From NCBI RefSeq assembly GCF_012935715.1, contig NZ_CP052860.1, positions 310,001-374,000 of the forward strand: DNA of 64,000 nucleotides, in the 5' to 3' direction. The notes beneath the pieces are model-generated. The model did no database searches. It worked only from the letters and a program-made list of their open reading frames with translations, and was not told the origin of the DNA. Both the position numbers and the translations under genes were made by a program. The stretch's first letter is position 1. Each line of letters starts with the position of its first letter. The stretch comes from Pseudomonas sp. ADAK13. Its GTDB lineage: Bacteria > Pseudomonadota > Gammaproteobacteria > Pseudomonadales > Pseudomonadaceae. Shown in pieces: positions 52,492 through 61,444 of the stretch.

Positions 52492-53023
52492 GGATTCCTC
52501 GTTACTCTCCGGTGAAAAGAAAGTCGCCTAGGCGAACCTGGCGGTTGATGCTCATCGGCACACAAGGGCACCTCCAAAAACGTCACGGACTCACACAACA
52601 ATGGGATAGCGATGACCGTTCGTCAGTGGTGACCAAGAAGTCATTCTTTATCGCAGCGTGTAAACTGCGCGCCATCGTTTGGGCGCGCGTCACCTGTCTT
52701 GCTTTTGGACGTGCTCTTGAAACCTGCTGTCTGCCTACGGTAAGCGCAAAACCGACCGTATATTGACCGGAACACCTATTCTGGTCAATACGGCAAAATA
52801 GCCAGTCATAAGCCGCGCCTCTTTGATTTACCTAGCCTGCGGGCAATTCAAACAAACGTTTGTATTGGACGCTGAGAGTGGTGTAGATATAATGCGCCAC
52901 CTAGAGAGAAAGGTGGGTCGTCCCCTGCCCCTTGCATGAAATTTCTGCAGGCACTGTGGGACGAATTACCGAACCTCCACCCATTAGAAAAAAAGCCGTT
53001 GAGCCTTGAGTAGGAGATAGCCT
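52492..53023. other. Divergent regulatory region etfB / ETF-QO
   Basis: The 532 bp hold a PsrA-type operator at 52849-52862 and a possible promoter for the plus-strand gene (TATAAT at 52887-52892, with TTGGAC at 52865-52870 sixteen bases upstream). No ORF of convincing quality is seen; a plus-strand frame at 52512-52766 is without support. Confidence 0.55.
52849..52862. promoter_or_regulatory. PsrA-type operator
   Basis: The sequence CAAAC-AAAC-GTTTG fits the PsrA consensus (C/G)AAAC-N2-4-GTTT(G/C) exactly. PsrA, a TetR-family fatty-acid-responsive repressor, is known in pseudomonads to repress fatty acid degradation genes including etf genes. The site overlaps the -35 side of the TTGGAC...TATAAT promoter for ETF-QO, so repression is expected when fatty acids are absent. 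Confidence 0.75.
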
Positions 53024-54688
53024 GTGGAACGCGAATACATGGAATTCGACGTGGTCATCGTCGGCGCTGGCCCGGCAGGCCTGTCTGCCGCCTGCCGATT
53101 GAAGCAGAAGGCCGCCGAAGCCGGTAAGGAAATCAGCGTCTGCGTGGTCGAAAAAGGCTCCGAAGTCGGCGCTCACATCCTGTCCGGTGCGGTGTTTGAA
53201 CCCCGTGCCCTGAACGAATTGTTCCCGGACTGGAAAGAACTCGGCGCCCCGCTCAACACACCTGTTGTGCGTGATGACATCTATGTACTGCGCTCCAGCG
53301 AAGCTTCCACCAAGGTGCCTGACTTCTTTGTGCCCAAGACCATGCACAACGAAGGCAACTACATTATCTCCCTGGGCAATCTGTGCCGCTGGCTCGCCCA
53401 GCAGGCCGAGAACCTGGGCGTGGAAGTCTACCCGGGCTTCGCCGCCCAGGAAGCACTGTTCGACGAGAATGGCGTGGTGCGCGGGATCATCACCGGCGAC
53501 CTCGGTGTCGACCGTGAAGGCAACCCGAAAGAAGGCGTCTACACCCCAGGCATGGAGCTGCGTGGCAAGTACACGCTGTTCGCCGAAGGTTGCCGCGGGC
53601 ACATCGGCAAGCAACTGATCCAACGTTTCAACCTGGACAGCGACGCCGACGCCCAGCACTACGGCATCGGCCTGAAAGAAATCTGGGAAATCGACCCGGC
53701 CAAGCATCAGCCAGGCCTGGTGGTACACACCGCCGGCTGGCCGCTGGACATCATGAGCGCCGAAAACACCGGTGGTTCGTTCCTCTATCACCTGGAAAAC
53801 AACCAGGTGGTCGTCGGCCTGATCGTCGACCTGTCCTACAGCAACACCTTCCTGTCGCCGTTCGACGAGTTCCAGCGCCTCAAGCATCACCCGGTGCTGG
53901 CCCAGTACCTGGAAGGCGGCAAGCGCATCAGCTACGGCGCCCGCGCTATCTGCAAAGGCGGCCTGAACTCGCTGCCGAAAATGGTCTTCAAGGGCGGCGC
54001 GCTGATTGGTTGCGACCTCGGCACCCTGAACTTCGCCAAGATCAAGGGCAGCCACACCGCCATGAAGTCCGGCATGCTCGCCGCTGACGCCGTGGCCGAC
54101 CGCCTGTTCGCCGAATCCGAAGGCGGCGACGAACTGACAGCGTACGTCGACAGCTTCAAGAACAGCTGGCTCTACGAAGAACTGTTCGCCAGCCGTAACT
54201 TCGGCCCGGCGATGCACAAGTTCGGCCCGATCATCGGTGCCGGCTTCAACTGGTTCGACCAGAACATCCTCGGCGGCAAAATGCCGTTCACCCTGCACGA
54301 CACCAAGCCTGACTACGCCTGCCTGAAGCTGGCCAAAGACAGCAAGAAAATCGACTACCCGAAACCCGACGGCAAGCTGAGCTTCGACAAGCTGAGCTCG
54401 GTGTTCATCTCCGGCACCAACCACGAAGAAGAACAGCCGTGCCACCTGAAGCTGAAAGACCCGAGCATCCCGATCGGCACCAACTTGCCGCTCTACGATG
54501 AACCGGCGCAGCGCTACTGCCCGGCCGGCGTGTATGAAGTGATCACCAAGGAAGACGGCGAGAAGCGCTTCCAGATCAACGCCCAGAACTGCGTGCACTG
54601 CAAGACCTGTGACATCAAGGACCCTTCGCAGAACATCACCTGGGTCACACCGGAAGGCGCGGGCGGGCCGACTTACCCGAACATGTAA
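53024..54688 (+). CDS. Electron transfer flavoprotein-ubiquinone oxidoreductase
   Basis: ETF-QO passes electrons from ETF to ubiquinone at the inner membrane. The 554-residue protein starts at GTG 53024 (MEREYMEFDVVIVGAGPAGL), supported by a TAGGAGAT site; an internal ATG at 53039 is less likely. The FAD motif is VVIVGAGPAGLSAACR (10-25). The 4Fe-4S cysteines are in RYCPAGVYEV and QNCVHCKTCDIKDPSQ. It ends with the usual GGPTYPNM. Its genes are divergent from etfBA but functionally one unit. Confidence 0.96.
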   Translation: MEREYMEFDVVIVGAGPAGLSAACRLKQKAAEAGKEISVCVVEKGSEVGAHILSGAVFEPRALNELFPDWKELGAPLNTPVVRDDIYVLRSSEASTKVPDFFVPKTMHNEGNYIISLGNLCRWLAQQAENLGVEVYPGFAAQEALFDENGVVRGIITGDLGVDREGNPKEGVYTPGMELRGKYTLFAEGCRGHIGKQLIQRFNLDSDADAQHYGIGLKEIWEIDPAKHQPGLVVHTAGWPLDIMSAENTGGSFLYHLENNQVVVGLIVDLSYSNTFLSPFDEFQRLKHHPVLAQYLEGGKRISYGARAICKGGLNSLPKMVFKGGALIGCDLGTLNFAKIKGSHTAMKSGMLAADAVADRLFAESEGGDELTAYVDSFKNSWLYEELFASRNFGPAMHKFGPIIGAGFNWFDQNILGGKMPFTLHDTKPDYACLKLAKDSKKIDYPKPDGKLSFDKLSSVFISGTNHEEEQPCHLKLKDPSIPIGTNLPLYDEPAQRYCPAGVYEVITKEDGEKRFQINAQNCVHCKTCDIKDPSQNITWVTPEGAGGPTYPNM

Positions 54689-54704
54689 GTCACTGGCTTG
54701 AACA

Positions 54705-54731
54705 AAAGGCTCCCGAATGGGGGCCTTTTTA
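54705..54731 (+). terminator. Rho-independent terminator of ETF-QO
   Basis: The 10-bp stem AAAGGCTCCC/GGGGGCCTTT (one G-U pair), with loop GAAT, is followed by T's. It also lies just past the stop of the convergent AraC gene. Confidence 0.82.
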
Positions 54732-54742
54732 TTGCCCGATGA

Positions 54743-55633
54743 TCAGGCCGCCCGCTCCTCGCCGGGGCTGCGCTCGAAGTAGCGCTTGTATTCCCGGCTG
54801 AACTGCGACGTACTCTGATACCCCACGCTATGCGCCGCCTGTGCCACGCCCATGCCTTCCACCAACAGCAACTGCTGCGCCTTGAGCAACCGCAGGCGCT
54901 TGAGGTACTGCACCGGCGACAACAGCGTGCAACGCTTGAAGTGCTCATGAAAAGTCGACGCACTCATGTGCGCATAACCCGCCAGCGTCTCGATATTCAG
55001 CGGCTCGGCGTAATGCGCATGCAGGTGGTTCAACGAGGTCGCCACCCGGGAAAACTGCCCCTGCTGCTCCACCAGCGCCCGCAGCACATCGGCCTGTGGC
55101 CCGCGCAACGCCGTGAACAATAATTCCCGCACCCGCGCCGGGCCCATGATCCGGCTCTCCAGCGGATCGTGCAGGCACTGCAGCAGCCGTTCGACACAGC
55201 CACGCATGGCGTCATCCAGCACCACCGAGCTCATGGACTCCAACGTCTGCGCCGCCGGCGGTGGCCCGCTCTGGATGCCCATCGCCATCACCAACTCACC
55301 CAGCACCACCCGGTCAATGCCGACCGTCACGCCTAAAAGCGGCGCATTGGGCATGGCAAAGGTCTCGCATTCGAACGGCACCGGCATTGCCTGAATCAGG
55401 TAATGCCCGGCGCCATATTCCAGGGTACGCGGGCCCAGGTAGGCGACCTTGCTGCCCTGGGCGACGATCATCAGGCTCGGCTCGTAAATCTGCGGGCCCC
55501 GCGCCACGTCGCAACTGGCGCGCAATACCTGCACGCCGGCCAGGTTCGTGGGCGAGAAACCATCGCGGGGCGTCAACGGTTCGATCAGGGCAACCAACGC
55601 GGCATTGGCGTCGACATGGCGGGTCAACAACAT
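54743..55633 (-). CDS. AraC-family transcriptional regulator
   Basis: A 296-residue AraC/XylS protein. The N-terminal AraC_N cupin-like domain (VAYLGPRTLEYGAGHYLIQA; MPVPFECETFAMPNAPLLGV) and the C-terminal helix-turn-helix pair (TLAGYAHMSASTFHEHFKRC; MGVAQAAHSVGYQSTSQFSR) place it in the group that regulates adjacent alcohol or aldehyde dehydrogenase genes. It is divergent from the zinc alcohol dehydrogenase gene, 181 bp away, and probably controls it. Confidence 0.92.
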   Translation of the reverse strand: MLLTRHVDANAALVALIEPLTPRDGFSPTNLAGVQVLRASCDVARGPQIYEPSLMIVAQGSKVAYLGPRTLEYGAGHYLIQAMPVPFECETFAMPNAPLLGVTVGIDRVVLGELVMAMGIQSGPPPAAQTLESMSSVVLDDAMRGCVERLLQCLHDPLESRIMGPARVRELLFTALRGPQADVLRALVEQQGQFSRVATSLNHLHAHYAEPLNIETLAGYAHMSASTFHEHFKRCTLLSPVQYLKRLRLLKAQQLLLVEGMGVAQAAHSVGYQSTSQFSREYKRYFERSPGEERAA

Positions 55634-55814
55634 GGCAAAAACTTCGCGAAAAAGGGGATGTGACCATCATCGCAGGTCTGGCGCCACAGTGATCCAATCC
55701 AGGGGCACTCCCGGACGAATAGGCATGAGACTCGGAGCAATCGCCATGGCCGCCCCCAGGCACGGCGCGGAGAATGCGCCACCTCACCTGTCACTGCTCC
55801 TGCGAGGTTTCTCC

Positions 55815-56867
55815 ATGTACACCGCTATCGGTTACGCCGCTCAATCGGCCACCACTCCCCTCGCCCCCATGTCCTTCGAACGCCGCAGCCCGCGCGCCGA
55901 TGACGTGGCGATCGAAATCCTCTACTGCGGCGTCTGCCACTCCGACATCCACCAGGCCCGCAACGAATGGGGCATCGCCGTGTACCCGCTGATGCCGGGC
56001 CACGAGATCGTCGGCAAAGTCACTGCCGTCGGCGCCAATGTCACCGCGCATAAAATCGGCGACCTGGTCGGCGTTGGCTGCATGGTCGACTCGTGCCGTC
56101 ATTGCGACGCCTGCCACGCGGACCTCGAGCAATACTGCCTCGAAGGCCCGACCATGACCTACGCCACCCCGGACCGGATCGACGGTAGCAACACCATGGG
56201 CGGCTACTCCGACAGCATCGTGGTCAGCGAGCACTTCGTGGTGAAGATCCCGGCCACGCTCGACCTGGCCAGCGCCGCGCCGATCCTCTGTGCCGGCATC
56301 ACCACCTACTCGCCGCTCAAGCACTACGGCGTGAAGGCTGGCGACAAGGTTGGGGTGCTGGGCATGGGCGGCTTGGGCCACATGGGCATCAAGTTTGCCA
56401 AGGCCATGGGCGCGGAAGTGACGCTGTTCACCCGCTCCGCCAGCAAGGCTGAAGAAGGCCGTCGCCAGGGCGCCGATCACGTGATCGTGTCCACCGATGC
56501 TGAACAGATGAAAGCCGCTGCCGGCCACTTCGATTTCCTGCTGGACACCATTCCGGTGCAGCACGATTTGAACCCCTACCTCGACGTGCTGCGCTTTGAT
56601 GGCGTGCACATCCTCGTGGGCTTGATCGAGCCGGTCGACCCGCCCGTGAATGCCGCCAAGCTGGTGCTGGGCCGCAAGGTGCTGGCCGGTTCGCTGATCG
56701 GTGGCATTGCCGAAACCCAGGAAGTCCTGGATTTCTGCGCCGAGCACGGCATCACCTGCGACATCGAAATGCTCGACATCCGCCAGATCAACGAAGCCTA
56801 CACCCGCATGATTGCCGGTGACGTGAAGTACCGCTTCGTGATCGACATGGCAACCCTGAAGGCCTGA
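55815..56867 (+). CDS. Zinc-dependent NAD(P) alcohol dehydrogenase (YahK/CAD-like)
   Basis: A 350-residue medium-chain dehydrogenase starting MYTAIGYAAQSATTPLAPMS after a GAGG site. The catalytic-zinc motif is CGVCHSDIHQARNEW with GHE following, and the structural-zinc cysteines are in CMVDSCRHCDACHADLEQYC. The cofactor motif is GVLGMGGLGHMGIKFAKAMG (GxGGxG), pointing to NADP. YahK-type enzymes reduce a wide range of aldehydes. The stop touches the stop of the convergent IclR gene with no gap. Confidence 0.94.
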   Translation: MYTAIGYAAQSATTPLAPMSFERRSPRADDVAIEILYCGVCHSDIHQARNEWGIAVYPLMPGHEIVGKVTAVGANVTAHKIGDLVGVGCMVDSCRHCDACHADLEQYCLEGPTMTYATPDRIDGSNTMGGYSDSIVVSEHFVVKIPATLDLASAAPILCAGITTYSPLKHYGVKAGDKVGVLGMGGLGHMGIKFAKAMGAEVTLFTRSASKAEEGRRQGADHVIVSTDAEQMKAAAGHFDFLLDTIPVQHDLNPYLDVLRFDGVHILVGLIEPVDPPVNAAKLVLGRKVLAGSLIGGIAETQEVLDFCAEHGITCDIEMLDIRQINEAYTRMIAGDVKYRFVIDMATLKA

Positions 56868-57671
56868 TCAGGCCTTCGCGCCCAACTCCGCTGACAGCCG
56901 TGCTGCGACCTGTTTGATCACAGGGATCAGCTCGGCCATTTTTTCCAGCGGCATGTAGGGCACGGTACTGGCGATGCTGATGCCGGCGACGATTCGCCGG
57001 CTGGCATCGCGCACCGGTGCCGCGACACAACGGATCGACGGTTCGTTGTCTTCCAGATCGAACGCATAACCGCCCGCCACGTACTCCTGCATGCGCTGTT
57101 CGAACTGCGCCCAGGACTGCTCGGGGTGCTGCGGCCACTGCAGGTTTTTCCCGCCCGCCGGCAGGCTGACCTCATACAGGCGCTGCCACTCTTGCACGCT
57201 GTCATCCAGCAGCAACGCCTTGCCGATCCCGGTGCGCGCCAACGGCATGCGATGGCCCACACGCGAGCGCATTTCCGGGCCGTTGCGACCAGGATTTTTG
57301 TGCAGGTACAGCACGTCGTCGTATTCGCGAATGGCCAGGTGGATGGTGTCGCCGGTCAACGCCGACAACTCATCCAGATACGGCACCGCCAGGCTCACCA
57401 GCGGCAATTCTTCCCGTGCCTGGAAACCCAGCTCGATCAGTTTGGGGCCCAGCAGGTAGCCGACTTGCGGCACCACGCGCAGGTAGCGCTCTTCCACCAG
57501 GCAACTGGCCAGGCGGTGGGTGGTGCTGCGGGTGGTGCCGATGCGCCTGGCGATTTCCTTGAGATCCCGCGCGCCGGCTGCCACGGCCTGCACCACGCCC
57601 AGGCCACGCAGCAGGGTCTGGGTGCCGGTGGGCGCGGCGTCTTTGACGGGAGTGTGGGCGTTTTCCTGCAT
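56868..57671 (-). CDS. IclR-family transcriptional regulator
   Basis: A 267-residue IclR protein from ATG 57671 (MQENAHTPVKDAAPTGTQTL); the frame stays open upstream, but the sequence there is repeat-derived. The N-terminal winged helix (LKEIARRIGTTRSTTHRLAS) is followed by the effector domain with the conserved MPLARTGIGKALL and GGYAFDLEDNEPSIRCVAAP segments. It lies downstream of the araFGH operon on the same strand and is a plausible regulator of sugar uptake, though separated by a large palindrome. Confidence 0.9.
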   Translation of the reverse strand: MQENAHTPVKDAAPTGTQTLLRGLGVVQAVAAGARDLKEIARRIGTTRSTTHRLASCLVEERYLRVVPQVGYLLGPKLIELGFQAREELPLVSLAVPYLDELSALTGDTIHLAIREYDDVLYLHKNPGRNGPEMRSRVGHRMPLARTGIGKALLLDDSVQEWQRLYEVSLPAGGKNLQWPQHPEQSWAQFEQRMQEYVAGGYAFDLEDNEPSIRCVAAPVRDASRRIVAGISIASTVPYMPLEKMAELIPVIKQVAARLSAELGAKA

Positions 57672-57740
57672 ATCGGGCCTATTGGGAAGTACGAAAACGG
57701 CGCCATTATGGGCGGTCACGGTAACTGTGGCGAGTGGACT

Positions 57741-57912
57741 TCTGTGGTGAGGGGGCTTCTGTGGTGAGGGGGCTTGCCCCCCGTTGGGCTGCGTAGCAGC
57801 CCCAAGAGAGTCACCCCATTTTTCCAGACAGATCAGAGTTGCATGGCTTTGGGGCCGCTTCGCAGCCCAACGGGGGACAAGCCCCCTCGCCACAAAAAGC
57901 CCGCTCACCACA
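57741..57912. repeat. Tandem and inverted family B repeats
   Basis: Two head-to-tail copies of TCTGTGGTGAGGGGGCTT (57741-57758 and 57759-57776) precede TGCCCCCCGTTGGGCTGCG. The matching inverted arm (CGCAGCCCAACGGGGGACAA then GCCCCCTCGCCACA) follows at 57860-57894, and another short CTCACCACA arm at 57905-57912. It lies between araH and the IclR gene. The duplicated arm suggests slippage or repeated insertion. Confidence 0.82.
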
Positions 57913-57928
57913 AAGTACCCGTTGCCCC

Positions 57929-58894
57929 TTAGCGCTGTTTCATGCGGTCGATAATGACCGCCAACAACAGGATCGACCCACGAATCACGTACTGGTAGAA
58001 GGTGTCGATGTTCTTCAGGTTCATCGCGTTCTCGATGATCGCCAGAATCAGCACCCCGGCAATCACATGCCGGATCATCCCGATCCCGCCGCTCAACGAC
58101 ACCCCGCCCAGCACGCACGCCGAGATCACCGTCAGCTCGAACCCCTGGCCAATCATCGGTTGCCCCGAGGTCATGCGCGACGCCAGGATCACCCCGGCCA
58201 ACGCCCCGATCACCCCGTGTACGGCAAAGATGATGATCTTGGTCCGGTCAACATTCACCCCGGCCAACAGCGCCGCTTCCTGGTTGCCCCCGATGGCCAT
58301 GGTGTTGCGCCCGTAGGTGGTGTAGTTCAGCAGCCAGCCAAAAAACACAAAGCACAACACGGTGATGATGATCGGTACCGGCACGCCAAACAGCTGGCCG
58401 TTGCCGAAGACGAAGAAACCTTCGTCCATCACGCCCACCGCCTTGCCGTTGGAAAAGATATACGCCAGCCCGCGCACGATCTGCATCGTCGCCAGCGTCG
58501 CAATCAACGCGTTGATCCGCAGCTTGGCGATCACGATGCCATTGATCAGCCCCACCACCAGGCCCATGGCCAACGCCGCCGACACGCCGAAGAACACGCT
58601 GTCGGTGTCGCGAATCACGATCCCCGCCACCACGCCCGAACAGGCGATCACCGAACCTACCGACAAGTCGAAGTGCCCCGACGCCAGGCAGAACAGCATG
58701 GTGCAGGCTGCAATCCCGACCGTTGAAATCGCCAACCCGAGGCCGCGCATGTTCAGCGGTGAAAGGAAGTTGTCGATGAAAATGGCACTGAGCACAAAGA
58801 TGCTCAAGGCCGCCAGCAGCATGACCCAATCATCGAGAAACTTGCGCTGGTTGAAACCCGGCCAGAAGCTTCTCGCGGTTTTTACCTGTGACAT
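57929..58894 (-). CDS. araH: L-arabinose ABC transporter permease
   Basis: A 321-residue inner-membrane permease of the RbsC/AraH type with about ten hydrophobic segments (DDWVMLLAALSIFVLSAIFI; LRINALIATLATMQIVRGLA; FELTVISACVLGGVSLSGGI). The GGVSLSGGIG segment is the conserved EAA-like loop of this family. It forms the channel for the AraF-delivered sugar. It is 19 bp after araG. Confidence 0.93.
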   Translation of the reverse strand: MSQVKTARSFWPGFNQRKFLDDWVMLLAALSIFVLSAIFIDNFLSPLNMRGLGLAISTVGIAACTMLFCLASGHFDLSVGSVIACSGVVAGIVIRDTDSVFFGVSAALAMGLVVGLINGIVIAKLRINALIATLATMQIVRGLAYIFSNGKAVGVMDEGFFVFGNGQLFGVPVPIIITVLCFVFFGWLLNYTTYGRNTMAIGGNQEAALLAGVNVDRTKIIIFAVHGVIGALAGVILASRMTSGQPMIGQGFELTVISACVLGGVSLSGGIGMIRHVIAGVLILAIIENAMNLKNIDTFYQYVIRGSILLLAVIIDRMKQR

Positions 58895-58913
58895 ACCCTA
58901 CCCCTCGTATTCT

Positions 58914-60422
58914 TCAATCCCGCGTACGCGGAAGAGCCAGTTGCAGCAGCCGTGCTTCGTCCGCTTGATCGCGGGTCAATTCGCCGGTCAGGGCGCCTTC
59001 GCTCATCACCAGGATGCGGTCGGAGATGCCCATCACTTCCATCAGGTCGCTGGACACCACGATCACCGCAATGCCGCTGGCCGCCAGGTTGTGGATGATC
59101 TGGTAGATCTCCGACTTGGCACCGATATCGATGCCGCGGGTCGGCTCGTCCAGCAGCAAGACTTTCATCGGCATCGACAACCAACGACCCAGAATCGCCT
59201 TCTGCTGATTGCCGCCCGACAGGAACAGAATCGGTTGGTCGGCCGACGGTGTGCGCACGTTCAGCGCGCTGATTTGCCGCTGGGCGTTGCTGCGTTCCCA
59301 GCCGCCCTGGATCAGCCAACCGAAGCGCGCATGGTCGCGGCGCGCACTGATGTTGATGTTCTCCGCGACACTGGCGCGGGGCACGATGCCTTCCTTCTTG
59401 CGGTCCTCGGGGCACAGCAGCACACCGGCCGCAATCGCATCCCGCGGGGTCTTGAACGTCTGCGCCTCACCGTGCAACACCAGCGCACCCTGGGTGCTGC
59501 GCGACAGCCCGGCCAGCAGGCGCAACAGCTCCGTGCGCCCTGCCCCGACCAAACCGAACAGCCCGAGAATCTCGCCTTTGTTCACCTGCAAACTCACCGG
59601 TTCCTGCAACCCCGGCCCAAGCAAACCTTCTACCCGCAACGCTTCACCGGAGTGTTCGCGCGGCCGGTAGTTATAGATGTCCTGGATGTCGCGCCCGACC
59701 ATGCAGTTAACCAACTGGTCGACGTTCAACTGCGCCATGTCTTCAAACGTGCGCACGAAGCGCCCGTCCTTGAACACCGTCACCGCATCGCAAATCCGGA
59801 ACACTTCTTCCATGCGGTGCGACACGTAGAGGATCACCCGGCCTTCATCCCGCAGCCGGGCGATGATCACCATCAGCCGCTCGATCTCACGGGCCGAGAG
59901 GCTGCTGGTGGGTTCGTCGAAGGCAATCACATGGGCGTTGCGCGACATGGCCTTGGCGATTTCCACCAGTTGCCGCTGGCCGAGGGACAGGCTGCCCAGG
60001 CGCATGTTCGGATCGATTTCATCCGCCAGGCCCTTGAGCAGTTCCCGTGCCTTGCGCACCATCGCGCCGCGATTGACCACGCCGAAGCGCGACGGCATAT
60101 GGCCCAGCAGCAGGTTCTCGGCGACGGTCATTTCCGGCACCAGTTGCAGCTCCTGGTGAATCACCGCGATGCCGCTGGCGATGCTGTCGGCCGCCGACTT
60201 GAAACTGACGCTGCGTTCGCCCAACTGCAGACTGCCGCTGTTGGGCGGATAAAAACCGCCGAGGATTTTCAGCAAGGTCGACTTGCCCGCGCCGTTCTCG
60301 CCCATCAGCGCATGCACCGAATGGGGCCGCGCTTCAAAGCTGATCTGCGCCAGGGCTTTCACCCCGGGAAACTCCTTGCCGATGCCGTTGAAACGCAGGC
60401 TCTCTGCGGCGGCGCTGTTCAT
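58914..60422 (-). CDS. araG: L-arabinose ABC transporter ATPase (double nucleotide-binding domain)
   Basis: A 502-residue sugar ABC ATPase from ATG 60422, which overlaps the araF stop as ATGA; a GTG at 60428 is the alternative. Both nucleotide-binding halves are visible: Walker A GENGAGKST, signature LSLGQRQ and Walker B VIAFDEP in the first; GLVGAGRTE, LSGGNQQ and LLLDEPTRG in the second. Alignment by eye with E. coli AraG is good throughout (FNGIGKEFPGVKAL, VSHRMEEVF). Confidence 0.95.
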   Translation of the reverse strand: MNSAAAESLRFNGIGKEFPGVKALAQISFEARPHSVHALMGENGAGKSTLLKILGGFYPPNSGSLQLGERSVSFKSAADSIASGIAVIHQELQLVPEMTVAENLLLGHMPSRFGVVNRGAMVRKARELLKGLADEIDPNMRLGSLSLGQRQLVEIAKAMSRNAHVIAFDEPTSSLSAREIERLMVIIARLRDEGRVILYVSHRMEEVFRICDAVTVFKDGRFVRTFEDMAQLNVDQLVNCMVGRDIQDIYNYRPREHSGEALRVEGLLGPGLQEPVSLQVNKGEILGLFGLVGAGRTELLRLLAGLSRSTQGALVLHGEAQTFKTPRDAIAAGVLLCPEDRKKEGIVPRASVAENINISARRDHARFGWLIQGGWERSNAQRQISALNVRTPSADQPILFLSGGNQQKAILGRWLSMPMKVLLLDEPTRGIDIGAKSEIYQIIHNLAASGIAVIVVSSDLMEVMGISDRILVMSEGALTGELTRDQADEARLLQLALPRTRD

Positions 60423-61408
60423 TTCCACAGACCGATCTTGCTCAACTCTTCCTTGAAGTTGGCTCGGGTGATCAGGGTCACGTTATCCAGCGCGGTGAAC
60501 TTGGCTGGCTCCGTGCCTTTGGTGACCCACTCGAACATCGAGGTAGCGGTTTTATAACCGGAGGCATCCGGGCTGAGCAGCATCGAGCCGTAGAAACCGG
60601 TGTCGGATTTTTTCAGTTCTTCGATAGCGTCAGTGCCGTTGATGCCCACGCCAATCACATTCGGCGCCTTGAAGCCGGCGCTTTCGGTGGCGCGCACGCC
60701 GCCCAGCACGGTGCTGTCGTTCATGCCGCCGATCAGCAGGTTTTTCGCGCCGCTGGGCAGTTTCACCAGGGCAGAGTTGGTGGAGTCCATGGCGCCCGGC
60801 ACGTCGAGGGTTTTCTGTGCAGTGAACAGGATATGGTCGACCGGCAGGCCGGCGGCCTTGAGGCCTTCTACCGAACCGTCGGTGCGTTTCTTGCCGGTTT
60901 CCAGCTCGTCGAAGGTGTTGATGACGGCGTAGGTGTCCTTCCAGTCCCACTTGCGATTTTTAGCCTCGGTGGCCATGGCTTCGCCTTGTTTCTGGCCAAT
61001 CTTGTAGGCGTCCAGGCCGACATAAGGCACGTCTTCCATGGGCTTGCCCTTGGCGTCGACGAAGCGGTCGTCCACCGCCAGCACTTTCAGATTATTGAGC
61101 TTGGCCTTGGCCATGATTGCCGGGCCGAGGGACACGTCCGGCGGGCAGATCACGAAACCCTTGGCGCCGTTGGCGGCCAGGGTGTCGATGGCAGAAAGGG
61201 TTTTCTCACCGTCAGGCACGGCGATCTTGATCACGGTGAAACCATGATCCTTGCCGGCTTTTTCGGCGAACGCCCATTCGGTCTGGAACCAGGGCTCTTC
61301 AGCTTGCTTGACCAGGAAGCCGATCTTTACTTCTTCAGCGAATGCGAGGGTGCTGAGACTGCTGAGAGCAACGGCGACCGCAAGGGTGCGCACTGTCTTC
61401 TTGAACAT
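60419..61408 (-). CDS. araF: L-arabinose-binding periplasmic protein
   Basis: A 329-residue protein, the same length as E. coli AraF. It has a signal peptide ending LAFA and a mature part VKIGFLVKQAEEPWFQTEWA, VIKIAVPDGEKTLSAIDTLA, FVICPPD and LIGGMNDSTVLGGVRATES that tracks E. coli AraF closely. It binds L-arabinose (perhaps also D-galactose or D-fucose) and delivers it to AraGH. It follows the SDR gene by 36 bp. Confidence 0.95.
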   Translation of the reverse strand: MFKKTVRTLAVAVALSSLSTLAFAEEVKIGFLVKQAEEPWFQTEWAFAEKAGKDHGFTVIKIAVPDGEKTLSAIDTLAANGAKGFVICPPDVSLGPAIMAKAKLNNLKVLAVDDRFVDAKGKPMEDVPYVGLDAYKIGQKQGEAMATEAKNRKWDWKDTYAVINTFDELETGKKRTDGSVEGLKAAGLPVDHILFTAQKTLDVPGAMDSTNSALVKLPSGAKNLLIGGMNDSTVLGGVRATESAGFKAPNVIGVGINGTDAIEELKKSDTGFYGSMLLSPDASGYKTATSMFEWVTKGTEPAKFTALDNVTLITRANFKEELSKIGLWK

Positions 61409-61444
61409 AAACCACCTCTTGTTGTTATTGGAGAGTTGTTCGGC

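Noticed and set aside
52512..52766. 84-aa plus-strand ORF in the etfB/ETF-QO divergent region
   Set aside because: It has no ribosome site, no recognisable motif, and starts inside the promoter-proximal region of etfB.
57672..58118. N-terminal extension of the IclR protein
   Set aside because: The frame extends through the palindrome at 57741 and the 3' end of araH. The sequence is repeat-derived, and MQENAH at 57671 is the family-like start.
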